A stretch of DNA of 64,000 bases from Alternaria dauci (lineage: Eukaryota; Ascomycota; Dothideomycetes; Pleosporales; Pleosporaceae). The stretch spans positions 2,728,001-2,792,000 of the forward strand of contig NC_091274.1 of assembly GCF_042100115.1 (NCBI RefSeq), read 5' to 3'. Below the pieces are notes generated by a model. That model searched no databases. It had not been told where the DNA came from and worked only from the letters and a program-made list of their open reading frames with translations. The position numbers and the translations under genes were made by a program. This document shows positions 11,074 to 23,115 of this stretch, piece by piece. How positions within the stretch are numbered: the first letter of the stretch is position 1; each line of letters opens with the position of its first letter.

Positions 11074-14000
11074 ATTAACGAACCCCAATGAACCCGAAGA
11101 AGAGGCGAACATCTCCGGGGTGCAATTCAAGAGGCCCTCTTTGTAAGATAATCATGTTGGACATATCCCGGCTCTCCGCTTCTCGATTACCCTACATCAT
11201 GTACTTTAGCAGCACGGCAAAACGGATCTAGATGAGAGGCGTTGACCAAACGATGAATATGGAAGAATGTAATGACCTTTGACAACAGTCGCCGGCTGCA
11301 ACCTTGCTGAACAATCGCCAGGTCTCGGCTCTTTCCTAGAACACGAAATGTTGGTATGACTTGATAGCGCAGGGCGGTATTGAAAGGCTTCGCGCGAATG
11401 TACCACCGCCTGTCAATCGTGGTGAACGTGCCCTCCTCTACGGCCCCACCTGAACAATCAGATCATCTTGGAGATGGAGCCACCCGTTCGGCTCCATACC
11501 ACCGCATGAAGCTTCTCGAACACAAATCACCGTTTTAACGCAAACGCTTGGCCTTGCTTCCAGGCGCTGCGCGCCGGGTCCGTTCGGCTGATTTGACATT
11601 GCTACCAATGTCCGGGCCGAATCTTCAACGTTCCCGCTACTGGAGTGTGTACGTCAAAAGTGCCACCGGTTGTACGTTTCAGGGGAGCCTACACGTCGTC
11701 CTTCGAGTCATGCGTTTCCCTAACAACACTCCCAGGGACAACCCAGAAACGCTCCTCAACAATAAACGCGTGAATATACGTCATGTGTCGCACGTATAGT
11801 TTGACCATCGCCCAAGTGCCAAGAACGGCTCGTACTGATTAAAGCATTGTGCATAACTAGCGACTCGTGAGGGGGAACTAGTTATGCTCCGTGGTACAGA
11901 GCGTCGCGTATCTAGTGACGACCTTCGCCTATGAAACACATTACAATGACGGAATTGTGCCTGCACACAGAAATGAACCGCGATCAGAACATCGTTCGAC
12001 ATGTCTGGCCAAGAAACACTTAGCCGGTTTTTCTTTTTTGGAGGGTATGCCTCACATAGCGAAACCTGGCAGAGGGTTCAACCACCACAGTCGTCTGGTG
12101 ACCCTTCGCTCGAAAAGTTAGTTTGGGATCAACCAAACCTCATAGCATGAGTCCTGGAGGATAGAAGAAGTTCGTCTCGAGACGAGTGAGCCACGACCGT
12201 CGATCGGGGAGTCCGTCATCCAAGCTACATCACACCTTTCTTCCAGCAGTCGTGCCTATGTGCCGGTACACCCCAACGTGATAATGCCCATTGGCAAAGC
12301 TTTACGGTTAGGCCGCAAGTGCGGCAATAAGGCCATCGCCGTTGATGCATGGAGCTGATTAGCAGCCTACTGGCGTCGGAACCCTGCGTGTTTTTCCCTC
12401 CAGAGGTCCAACCAGAGTCCGTCATGTCTTTTTGGCGGCCAGTGACATGCGTTTACTGAGCCAAAAGTTGCTATGTTCTGGATTGTATTGCTCGGGTAGA
12501 GGTACTGCGCCAGCCCCGTCCTCGCTGGACCTATACCCGTGGATTGTCAACCGAGGAAGATCCGCAGGATTGCGCCGGCATACCCTGTTACATTTCACGA
12601 AAACGGTTATCATGCAACGTTCGGCGTGCTACGCAGGCATTGATAAGATTGCGGACGAGTTGTAACCATGCAGGCGTGTGCTAGTATAGGATCAGCTATG
12701 AAAAGTCATGAAGAGGGGTCAGGCTGATCACCGAACACAATATGGCATGACGTATGCAGCTGTCTAAGTGGTCGTCGTTGATTGTCTCCGAGTCAAATAA
12801 GCGATCCGGCAAAGGTACCAAAATATCGTCAAGCGAAAGATACCGACCCCATGGGGCAGTTTGGCACGGTTTTAGATCCTTGCTGGAAATCATTATTTGT
12901 AATGCACAGGAAGTAAATCATCTGAGGTCGCATAAGATGCCAGACTGCGTCGAACCGGCAGGACGTCCAAGCAGGCGATCCCCGACTACATGTGGGAAGC
13001 TGGGGCCAGCCGTGCGCCCAGCAATTCACCGACTGGTGCTCCGCAGTAGGCAAGCGACCCTCGTCTAGCAATGGGCAGGCCTCGTCCACATGTTCGAGCT
13101 GTCGTTACACCGAGAAATCCTCCGACTAATCATTCATCTCCCGCATTTCCGTAGTTTGGGGTATCTTGAGGCTGTCCTCGTGGGATGCCATGCTATGGCA
13201 GATGACATTCACAAGAATAGTACCCGATCGAAGCTATGGCCCAACTTCCAAACTCTGTTAGCGGAAGGTGCAAAGCTACCTTCGGAGTCTTTTGCTAAGT
13301 CCAATGGTCGCCGTACGAGCATATGTTCACATCCTTGCAACCAGAGTTACCCGGTGGTATGAAAACCCGCAAAGGTACGCTAAAAGCGGGGCACACTCTG
13401 AAAGCAATGACCATTGCCATTTTTCGTTAAGCAGCCGCGTATCAAGTGTGACGCTTCATGCTTCGGAAACGGCTGCGGCTGGTATGGCTGCAGCATGTAG
13501 GCCCGATGTCAAGTCGCTTTCCCGGGAGAGCCGAATTTGTCTGTACGTGCGATACTTTTCTGGCCACTAAGTGCGAAAGCGATTTTCATTAGGTCGAATG
13601 CCTCCAAGTGCGAACGCGAGTCTCACCACGTCGAGAGCTGCTTATCATGAGGACGGCACAAAAGGGCGGATTTCGGAGGCCGACTCAGGCAGCTAACAGT
13701 CTTATAGCACGTAATGGCTCGTGTATGCGACTGCCTCGCAGCTGTCCAAGGCATCTCTTCGCAAAAAGTGGCATGGTTCAGTGGAATGACCCAACATTAC
13801 TCAGGCACAGTAAATCGCGCCCTAGGGGGGTAGTGCTGATGGTTGCGCCCCGCTTACATAATGTAGTACCTTTTCGGCAAGTGCTTAGTTACACAGGTCC
13901 ACCTAGTTCTCCGCAGCTGACATAGCACCCACTATACACGACTACGCCAGCAGTGCAGGGTGCCGGTGAGGCTGGAATGGCAGTCGAGCAACTCGTGGCG

Positions 14001-14175
14001 CGAGACATGCGTCCAAGTCTACGCCTCTAGGGATCCTTGCCCCGCTTTGTCTTATCGCCTGAACCTGGCCGCAGCGGCCTAACCCGCCGCACATAGCCTT
14101 AAGCTCCCGCATCCTCAACCTACATCAATAATCATCGGTACAACAACTGCGCCGTCAATCACTACTGCCTTTGCA
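11074..14175. other. 3.1-kb stretch without recognisable genes
   Basis: Between tuf1 and the first regulator of the metabolic block there are only short scattered open frames. None shows domain motifs, plausible splice structure or transposase/reverse-transcriptase motifs that I could see. Base composition looks balanced rather than AT-rich, so strong RIP is not evident. It may hold decayed sequence, a non-coding RNA or long regulatory sequence; I cannot tell. Confidence 0.5.
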
Positions 14176-16784
14176 ATGAGCAACGCCGCTTTGATTGCTT
14201 GCACAAGGTGTGCCATATCCAAGGCGCGATGTGACCGCAAGGTGAGTACCCCAGAGCTGCGCGCCTCAGGCTCCCAGCGCGACATCTAACACAACAACAA
14301 CAGGTACCCTGCTCGCAGTGTGTTGCAAGAGGATATGTCTGCCAGCCACGATGTACCTCGCGCCGGCCGCGAGCTCCTCGAAAGTCGTCGGCACGGAATC
14401 TGAACTCGGCTTCAGCAGAGCCAACCAGCACCATCAGCTCCGATGGCAGACATGTTCCAAGCATGGAGCAGTTTACCGGGTACATGGTGCCTGACAGCCA
14501 ATCGGAGAATAATGACATGTTTGCCTTCAACGCGGCTCTATCCCAAGCACCACTGGATCTGGGCGGCTACGATGATTTCATGGGCTTCTCATATCCTGGC
14601 GCGCCTTCCAACAGCGATGCCATGGATACGAGTACGTCCAATAACATCTTCACCTCCATGCAATCTATGGATATGCACGGAGGCGATCCTCGATTTTCAC
14701 CACATGTAGCGGGCGGCCAGATGTTCCAACAACAACACATGCAACATGTCTCGAATCAGCCACCGACGCCACCAGATACAACGCCCCGGACGACAAAAAG
14801 TGTCCCAGCTAGCCCACCACCAGGGATGCAAACTCCGTTTAGTCCAAAACGGTATCCCCAAAAGACGCCCTCAGATAGACCTGCAACACTCGACGATGTG
14901 CTTGCGCAAATGGTGGAGTTGCTCGCTCAGCCTGACGCGTGGCACGGACTCCCAGATAGCAACAGCGATTCCAGTCAGACCCTATCACACGATGCGCGAG
15001 ACCGCATTGTTGCAACCGTTCAATTGTTGCTGCAACGTGCACTACAAAGTCGTTACTCGCCTACGACACCAAGCCAAGGCCTCTTCGGACGCATTGTAGT
15101 ACTACCACCTTCCCATGTGCTTATGCACTTTATCGACACCTACGCAAGTCGCATCGACTCTATTCAGCCTTATCTAGGTCTTGCTGGCTCTTCTGTTATC
15201 AACATTCAAGACATCCTCCAAGTCGATATGGCAGATGTCGGCATACTACTGATCATTCTTCTGATCACGCAAGGCGCCATGCTCACGGATCATTCTGAAT
15301 CGCACATACTTGCCAACGGCCTAATAGAAGTATGCAGGATCGCGTTGGACGATGTTCTTGAGAGCCGAAGCATATCGGAGCCAATGATCGGAGCTATTGC
15401 ATTGCAATTATTGACCCTCTGTACACGGAGTGGTAAAGACTCCTTTGCTTCGTACGCCATGTCGAAACGAGGCCAATATCTAAGTGTAAGCGATTCGTGC
15501 GACAAATCACCGCAAATGGATTCTAACGTTCATAGATGTTGAAAAGTTCTGGCGTTCTGCAGCCTGAACAGACCCTGTATAACCCGAAATCTGACGGAAT
15601 GGAACATTGGCAAAGATGGAAAGAAGAGGAGGAGCGCAACCGGTATGACCCATCAGTTTCCCCATGAGGACGTCTCGCTGACATTTCCTAGACACGCGTA
15701 TGCGTGGGTCTACGTAGATCTCGAGATCAGCTTACTGCACGATCTTCCACCAATACTCTCAATCAACGACTTGCAAGTCCCCTTGCCGCAAGATAACGAC
15801 CTGTGGCATGCCCAGTCGTATAGCGCTTGGCTCGAGCACTCCGGCGCGAATGGGACCAGGCCAGGGCCCTGTAATCCCGCGAAATTTGGTGCTTGGCTGG
15901 AGCAACAACAACAACAACAGGGTGCGAACGGAACTCGCTCGAATCACATGACTCCATCGCTCAACGGCCTCTTCCGTAGTTTTCTCCAGGGCCGAATGGG
16001 TGATGATTTGCCCCTACATCACATTCGTCTTCTCCTCCATCCACTGCAGGCCATGGTGCTTGAGCAGCAGCAACTTTTGCGCATTTTCGATACCGATGAG
16101 CCGTCCAACCGGTATCGCGTCCTTTCCAAGATAAAGATCCTGGGTCGTTTACAGGAGACGCAAGATTTACTCCAAGATTTGGCTACGCTTCTTACTCGGC
16201 GCTCCAAAATTGCTGCTGTCGAGGATGACAAGGGCCGGGTACACTCCGCTGACTTCACGAGCATGATAATGCTCCATCTGGTTAGCTTGAACGTTTTTAC
16301 TAGCATCCCCGAGATTGAGAGGTGTGCCAAGGAAGTACCACCCGCCTCGGACACCGCGCGTGCGGAGATGTGGCGCTGGGCCCGCTATCCCGAAGGCGAG
16401 AGCTATGTTTTATTTCACGCCGGACAAATCTTCCGGCTTATCGACGGGTTATCAATGGATGCTCGACCGACCTGGTGGCCGGTAGCTTTGTACCGTGCCG
16501 CCATGTCATGCTGGTCACTTCGATCTTTGGAGCGGCCTTCTTCGGCATGCGCGCAACCGCTCGAAGTCTGTATTGACGCCTTATTGCCTGCTGAGGAAGA
16601 GCGTTTCCTCAACACGGCCACCGGTACACCAGTCGTCACCCTTGGCGATAAGAGACGGCTGCCCATTTTGGAGGGCAATAACAGCTTGCTGTATTGTATC
16701 AGCAAGTTGGAAACACACTCTACACATTGCTCACGTAATGTTCTTGAGAAGGCTAGGTACTTCTTAGATAGATGGAGGACATGA
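14176..16784 (+). CDS. Zn2Cys6 transcription factor (left border of metabolic block)
   Basis: Exons 14176-14241, 14304-15485, 15536-15642 and 15692-16784 give about 815 residues. The N-terminus carries a Gal4-type binuclear zinc cluster with Cys at residues 9, 12, 19, 25, 28 and 35; intron 1 lies between the third and fourth Cys. A basic linker, a Gln/Pro/Ser-rich region and a long C-terminal part with the character of a fungal regulatory domain follow, including an R-H-A-Y-A-W-V-Y-V-D-L-E block and L-L-H-D-L-P-P. It is nuclear and presumably binds CGG-type half-sites. It precedes the SDR, DUF1772, BBE, P450 and MFS genes, so a pathway-specific role is likely but inferred. The 327 bp to the convergent SDR gene hold only 3' flanks. 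Confidence 0.88.
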
Positions 16785-17111
16785 TCACACCGATCCGGTG
16801 CCGGCGTTTTATATCAGGTCTGGGAATCTATGAGATACTGGGAACTCGGTTTATTAGAACCAAAAGGGCATTAGAGATTTTATTTGGCTATCTCACCAAG
16901 CGGCGCTTTACTAACTGTTCATATACCATTTCTAATACATGTCCTAAAGGCATACACTGAATTCATCATATTGAGTGGTCAAGAGGATTCAAGCGAATGC
17001 ATTCACGCTACATTATATGTAAAGTTCCTGGCAGAAACGCATTCTTCATATGTGCCACCCACTGACCAAAAATAAGGAAACATCGAAAAGAAACTACGAT
17101 CGGAAACTACA

Positions 17112-18083
17112 CTACAAGTTCTTGGTGATACCAGGACTGGCCTCCTCCAGAATCTCGCTCAACTCTTTCCAAATCCTCTTACCAAGCTCCGCACCCTCAG
17201 CACTCCTAGCCAGCGGCGATGGCTGAGAGACCTGATCATCAATGATATATTCGCCCTGGCTGTCAGGCAGCGCAGTTGCATTCACCAGCACCCGAGCGCC
17301 CACTTCTAGCGGGCGACCCAACAACTTCTTGAACACCACCGGCGCCAAACCCATATCCTTGACCAACTCGGACTTGCAAAGACCAGGAGTAACACAGTTG
17401 ATAACCACAGGATACTTGTTCTTGTCCTTGATCAAGACCTGGGTCATGTGCCGAATGATCAAAATCTCCATCAACTTGGAGAGATTGTACCGATCCGCCA
17501 TGTCGGCCTTCGTCTCGTCATCCAGCTCCGCGAAGATGCTCTCAGCACTCCTCTGCGGGAACTGCGTCCAGTGGTGCACCTCTGACGTAACAATCGTAAG
17601 GTACGGTTTCGTATTATGCAACTCCGCGGACCTGCGCAGGAGAGGCAGCAACAGCAGCGCGAGCATAAACGTCGAGATGACATTCACTGTGATGTGCGCC
17701 TCGTGACCCTCTAGTACATTGAATTTGCCATGCGCAATACCCGCATTCTCGAGCACGATATCGATACAAGGCAGACTCTCGCATTTCTTCGCAAATGCTT
17801 TTACGCTGGCGTAGGAAGACAGATCCAGTTCCCACACTTGCAGGACGCCGGTCCGCTTGGTGCTGGCTTCAATCTCGCGTTGGGCATCCTCGCCTTTGGA
17901 GCGCGTGCGGCAAGCGATTATGACAGTTGACGCGCCGCAGCGGACAAAGTGGCGTGCTGCTTCTAGGCCAAGCCCGGTGTTTGCGCCGGTTACTATAACC
18001 GTTTTTCCGGTGAAGGTGGTAGATTCTGGGACCTTTGGTGTGTAGAGGAGCTGCGATTTTAGGAAGGCGGGGAAAGATGACAT
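17112..18083 (-). CDS. Short-chain dehydrogenase/reductase
   Basis: A single exon of 323 residues. It is a Rossmann-fold NAD(P)-dependent oxidoreductase acting on an unknown hydroxyl or keto substrate. Seen in order: a T-G-A-N-T-G-L-G cofactor loop (about residues 32-39), an L-D-L-S-S acidic turn, N-A-G at about 113, a catalytic Ser in I-V-T-S-E at about 167, and the catalytic Y-N-L-S-K at 199-203. Arg after the second strand (A-C-R-T-R) suggests NADP. The length fits the 'classical, retinol-dehydrogenase-like' fungal members. It converges with the regulator and diverges from the DUF1772 gene, sharing a 934-bp promoter region with it. Confidence 0.93.
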   Translation of the reverse strand: MSSFPAFLKSQLLYTPKVPESTTFTGKTVIVTGANTGLGLEAARHFVRCGASTVIIACRTRSKGEDAQREIEASTKRTGVLQVWELDLSSYASVKAFAKKCESLPCIDIVLENAGIAHGKFNVLEGHEAHITVNVISTFMLALLLLPLLRRSAELHNTKPYLTIVTSEVHHWTQFPQRSAESIFAELDDETKADMADRYNLSKLMEILIIRHMTQVLIKDKNKYPVVINCVTPGLCKSELVKDMGLAPVVFKKLLGRPLEVGARVLVNATALPDSQGEYIIDDQVSQPSPLARSAEGAELGKRIWKELSEILEEASPGITKNL

Positions 18084-19017
18084 GGTTGCTTGCTTGTACG
18101 TGTCGCTGTTTTTGGAATCTGATTCGTATGCTTCTTGCGTATGCAGCTAGTTGGCGAGCTGATAGTGTTTCGCAAGAACTGACAAGATGCGTAAGGCGTG
18201 GTGAGACTCGATCGTGAATGCAAGTTTAGTCAGGCCAGCAGCAATCGAGAACTGGGCGGAAGAAATAGAATGATGAAGAAGGCGCACGTTCAGTAACACT
18301 GACGTCAAGAGCGAAGAAAAAAGAGTCACGGCTTAGTCACGCTCGGGGTCCAGTATTGCGCTGGTTGACAGCGCGCAGTTCCTATTGTCCTTAATCATCT
18401 TTGCTGGCTGCGTACTCGATACGGTTGCCAGCTTCGTGTTTTGTCGGAGTACCGTCGAAAACACGGAAACGGTTAGCGCGCCATTTCCAGAGTGCTAGGC
18501 CACCCATGCTAGGCTTTATTTGGAATACGGTTTCGTCTGTCCGCCCCTGCAGCAAAGGACCGAATCATCAGCCTCATCCGCAAATAGCGTGTCTCATGTC
18601 AGGGCAACCTTACTGAGGCTTGATTCTACTCGTATGCTTACTGTTGACGCGGTATACCGGTCAGTATTCACGACTTCCGATGTCAATGGTGAATGCTGGT
18701 ATGCGGGTGCTCCGATGCTGATCATGGATGCCGATGGATGGAGAGCCGACTTGGGCATGCGATGCGCGGGATGAACGGAGCAAGAGGAGAGATCTCGGTG
18801 GTCTTGGTGTCCGATGAACGACTTGGTGTTGAGGTTGGAGAAGTCGTTGTGCGTTGCGATGAGATATAAACTCCCTTTGGCAACCACGAGAGATACTCCA
18901 CCACCATCATCAGTCATCTGCTATCTCGTCTCTTGATCTCTATCTCCCTACCACTCAAGCCTTGTCATCTCTCTTCCAAACTTACCTTCTTACCAATAAA
19001 TTCTCAAATCTGCCAAT
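18084..19017. promoter_or_regulatory. Divergent promoter between SDR and DUF1772 genes
   Basis: 934 bp between two starts. A TATAAA box at 18865-18870 lies 148 bp before the DUF1772 ATG. A CGG-N4-CCG inverted half-site occurs at 18445-18454, the type of site bound by Zn2Cys6 dimers; a chance match is possible. Confidence 0.45.
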
Positions 19018-19591
19018 ATGCTCTCTTTCCAACACCTCCAGCTCGGCACCCTCATCCAAGCCACCTTCCTCCTGGGAATGAACACAGCTCTCTCCACCAT
19101 TTCCATTCCTGCCATCCTTGAGTCACCCTCCCCCATCCTCGCCATCCGCCAATGGCACAAACAGTTCCGTGCCGCGCAGATCCCTGCGACCTCCCTCTCC
19201 GGCACCAACTTAATCCTCTCTGCCATCATGACATATGGCTCTTCCCAACGCTCAGGGCTGTTGGCAACACCGACTATCCTGTACGGTGTTGGCAGTGTGC
19301 TTGCTTTCCTGATCTTCCCATTCACGCTTCATTACATGAACCCGCTCAATGATGTTCTCATCGAGAAGTTCAAGACGCAGGAGGACTTGCATTACGCGGA
19401 TCTGCCGGAGAAGGGAAAGGGTATGCAGACTGCGAGGGTGAGTTTCTCTCTGATCTTGTGCGGGCGATATTGTTTGCTAATATTCGGTGTAGGATCATGA
19501 CAAGATCGCTTACTGGGGGTACTTGAACCGTGTCAGGATTGTGCTTTACGCTGGGTTTGTTGCTGTTCATGCTGCTGCTCTCTTGGCCTAA
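19018..19591 (+). CDS. DUF1772 (anthrone-oxygenase-like) small membrane protein
   Basis: Exons 19018-19437 and 19493-19591 over a 55-nt intron give 172 residues. There are four hydrophobic segments: near the N-terminus, about residues 60-75, about 85-103, and at the C-terminus ending A-A-A-L-L-A. The layout and the W-H-K-Q-F/H-Y-M-N-P-L-N-D-V pattern are those of the DUF1772 family, whose fungal members include oxygenases that convert anthrones to anthraquinones in polyketide pathways. The exact reaction here is unknown. It sits between SDR and BBE-type oxidase genes, which fits a tailoring role. A TATA box lies 148 bp upstream. Confidence 0.82.
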
Positions 19592-20325
19592 ATGCCTATC
19601 CAAGTGTGAGTCGGTGATGAGCAGGTAGGAATATTTGCGAAATGAGACAGGGGTCTCGATCTGGACGTGTTGGGGAAAAGCGTTGGAGGAAGAGAGTGGT
19701 GTTTCTCAGGAGGGTACAGAGTTGCCGTTGATTGAAGTTGAAGACTAAGGTTTCATTTGTTAGCATGGTGTGATGGCTTTTCTTACTTCTATTACTGCAT
19801 GATTGGAATGTTGCTGCCTTATTGAAATGGAATTAGCGTGTCAAGCAATTGGATATTGGTTTGGTTATTACCAGAACTCAATGTGTTCACGCGCTATGTA
19901 TCATACGCCCTGCTTCTACTGCTTGTCGTCCCTCCTGCTTTGTCTGAGATCACGGAGAATGTGCGATAGCCTCATATCGACTTGCGGAGGTTCATGAACG
20001 TTTACGACGTCGTGTTTTGGAAGAGGTCAAAGAAGCGAGCACGATCAACACAGCGTAAGGTTAAATTCCTTGATGCTAGCATGTGGAGCGGTTGCGAGTA
20101 GCATGTGGCCCCAACGATGGATAAGACAAGCAAGAAGCATGTTGCTTGACTACAATACAAGTCACGCAGCAAGATCAGAGCACACAAGTTCAGTGATGAT
20201 AGAAATGATATTGTGTATAATAGAAAAACGTGTGTAACCCAATATGCGCGAAGAAGACAATAGTGCCGCCCATGGTAAGACAAAACGAAATAGCCGCCTA
20301 TCCAACATTGCAACGTGAGAAGCAA
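19592..20325. other. Intergenic region between convergent genes
   Basis: 734 bp of 3' flanks of the DUF1772 gene and of the minus-strand BBE oxidase. No further gene recognised. Confidence 0.5.
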
Positions 20326-21851
20326 TCAAGCAAAAGAGTTATAGAAGTTGAACAAGCCCTTTGGATCGTACTTCTTCTTGAGTGTTCGGAGCCTGGGCAA
20401 CTTCGCCTTGCCGTATACCTGCTCAGGTTTCTCAATACCACGAGCATAGTTGGGAAAAACATTACCCTCCGCGTTTCCACATGCAGTCATCATATCGCTG
20501 CGAATCTTCTTCACGAAAGTGTCCACTGTCTTCGTCTGCGCAACGGTGACGCCCTCGGGAAGGTTGAACTCAAAGAAGCCGTACGACACTGCCTTGCGCC
20601 AAGCGTAGGCGGTAGAGTCGTCGCTGATGGTTGCGGTGACGCCGAGGCCGAATTTCTCCAGGAGCCAGAAAGCATTGCTGACGTCGGGATTGGCAAGGAG
20701 GAAGCTGATATATTTGGTGTATGTGTCAACCAGGGCAGATACAGTGAGGGTGTTGAGCTGGTAACCCCACATATCGGCTCGGACACCCTTTTGGCGAGCG
20801 AACGCGTCGCCGCCGAAGTTGGCAACGTACACCAGCTGGTTGTACGGCACAACAGATATGTTGCTAGCTCTTGGCTCCTGATCGACGAAGGCCTTGATGG
20901 CGGCATCACCTTGCTCCTTGTTACCGAAGTAAATCGCACTAAGATCAATTGAGGGAACGTTGTTCCTCAGAGAGGAAGAGATCGATATGGCAAGTTTGTC
21001 ATCCTGGCTTCCCTGATAAGTCTGCAGAATTTGGAAGATAGTGGCGTTCTTCTCGGCGTCGAAAGACATATCAGCATTATACACCATGCCATTGTTGATA
21101 GTATCGTAGATGCGATAGGTTGCTGATGTTACCACACCGAAGTTGACGCCCGCACCTCGCATACCCCAGAAGAGGTCGGAATTTTCAGTAGCCGACGCCG
21201 TCAGGATCTGGCCTGATCCGGTTACCATCTCAACGGAGAGCAGGGAGTCGATCAAAAGACCGTGTTCGCCGGTCAAGGGTCCGATACCCCCACCCAAGGT
21301 GACACCAATGATACTTGGTGTGGAAGACCCACCAGATGCTGGAGGTTCGGTCAATATGCGTGGGGAACTTCTGGACCAATCGGAGACTTACGCATCATCT
21401 TGCCAGCCGCATACAAGGGCTCGTACATATCAGCAAAGATCGTAGCCGCTCCAATGACCATGGTGTTGGCAGAGGCGTCGACTTCAACCTTCCTGAAGTT
21501 GCTCAAGTCAACGTTGAGCGCATTCTTTACACCACCGAGGCTGGTAGTGTAACCATGGCCACCGCCTGTTGCCAAGATAGAGACCTTGTTCTTAGACGCA
21601 TACTGCAAGATCTTCTGCACGTCTCCCGCTGTCGCGGGTTTGGCAGCAACGGTGTAAGCTGGTTCAGCTTTGGAGTAGATGCTCCATCGTTGCGTAAAAT
21701 CGGTTGGGTAAGAAGAATCGGTGGTAGCAATGATTTGCGATCCGGCAGAAAGAGTGGACGACAAGTCGGTAAGGATCTGCTGTGAGGTGACTGCAACTGC
21801 CTGTCGTGTCAGGACAGACGCGACCAAAACGAACGATGCCAAGAATGCCAT
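20326..21851 (-). CDS. Secreted BBE-type FAD-linked oxidoreductase
   Basis: Exons 21392-21851 and 20326-21338 around a 53-nt intron (GTAAGT donor, CAG acceptor) give 490 residues. A signal peptide of about 20 residues is followed by an FAD-binding PCMH domain, with G-G-G-H-G at about 96-100 (the His is the expected covalent flavin site), V-T-L-G-G-G-I-G-P-L-T and G-L-L-I-D-S-L-L-S-V-E. The C-terminal BBE segment ends Y-D-P-K-G-L-F-N-F-Y-N-S. Such enzymes oxidise alcohols or phenolic/alkaloid-type substrates and often act in secondary metabolism. The position that carries the second flavin-linking Cys in bicovalent members reads Ser/Thr here. A TATAAA box (minus strand, 21951-21956) lies about 100 bp upstream. 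It diverges from the P450 gene. Confidence 0.93.
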
Positions 21852-23115
21852 AACGATGGAATGGTACAACTAGCCGCTAGTGATGCAATGCAGGTGTAAC
21901 AAGGATGAATGAAGCAGCGATAGTATCACTACACAACGTGGCTCATCTGGTTTATAAGCTGTTCACAACTTCAGCTCAGGCCGTGCTTCGGCCTATCTCC
22001 TAGAGATGATAGTTAGAGCAATCGAGACGAAAGAGGGCCAAACCCTCAGCCACGAAGCCTCGAAGAAGCCACTTCCGAAACATACACGGCAAAGAAGGGC
22101 CGCAGTGACAGGCTCGAGCCATACTCTGCCTCGAAGCTTGAGCCGCTGATAGTGTCTTAGGCCTAGGTCTTACACTAATGCCACTCCTCATGCGCAGTTC
22201 ACGCAAGCAACCGCTCCCAACGGTATCCGAGTGGGTACCGGGTTAGCCGTCAGGGCAATACGCAGCTTGCATTTGCCTTTCCTCCCGTGCCTGGGTCGTA
22301 TTTCAAGACATGGAAGTACACGCCACGCGAGCCAGACTACGTGCGGTGTGGATCCAGGGTAAGACGGATGTCCGTCAGTATGGTACCTCACGATCGTGTT
22401 CCCCATTCTTGGATTGGCGCTCGGCGATGCTACTGCTGACTGGCCGGCGGACTACCGCGCTCTCATCAAGCGTGAACGATTAGTGACCGTTGTAGATTGC
22501 CGCCTAGTGAGTATCCGACGTATCGAGCGAACGGGAATGCTGACGGCGCTATACGATGAGCTGAGGGCTGATGCATCGTGCTGCAGGTAGATGGAAGATG
22601 CAAGACATCCCAAGGTTGCAGGCTTTTGACGTTGGCCAAGACTGCTAGCGCGGGGGTCGCACGTGTCAACCTAGCCCCCTTGAGCCGAGCTTGGAAGCGG
22701 CACATTGAACCCCAACCCCTTACCACCATCACGGCGACTACGCGATGAAACTACCACGAGTTACGGCAACTCCGGGCCTGACTGTATTCCGGCTCTCCAC
22801 CATCTTTTGTTGTATCCGATCGGTCGTCGGCAGTTGCGACATTGTTAGGACGAGCTTCTGGGCATGGCGAACATGCATGCACGCTGTGCGTCAAACGGAT
22901 CGCGGTATAGCTGACGTGCCTGGAGACATGACACCGGGGACGGTCCGAGAGGATGTGTTCGATGGAGAGATGCCAATCCGGAGTTCGTACGGTAATGAAG
23001 TTGACTGGAAGGCCTGGAGTCGAAGAGCATAACAGATAAAAGCGCTCTGGACTGACCACAGGTCCACATCATTCCACTATCTCATCAAGTTGTCTTTCGT
23101 TTGACTTTGGCAACC
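21852..23115. promoter_or_regulatory. Divergent promoter between BBE oxidase and P450 genes
   Basis: 1,264 bp between two starts. It contains a TATA box for the BBE gene at 21951-21956 (minus strand) and two candidate zinc-cluster sites close together: CGG-N3-CCG at 22221-22229 and CGG-N5-CCG at 22239-22249. No gene recognised. Confidence 0.45.

Noticed and set aside
20230..20952. 240-residue plus-strand frame
   Set aside because: Antisense to the well-supported BBE oxidase; no family features.
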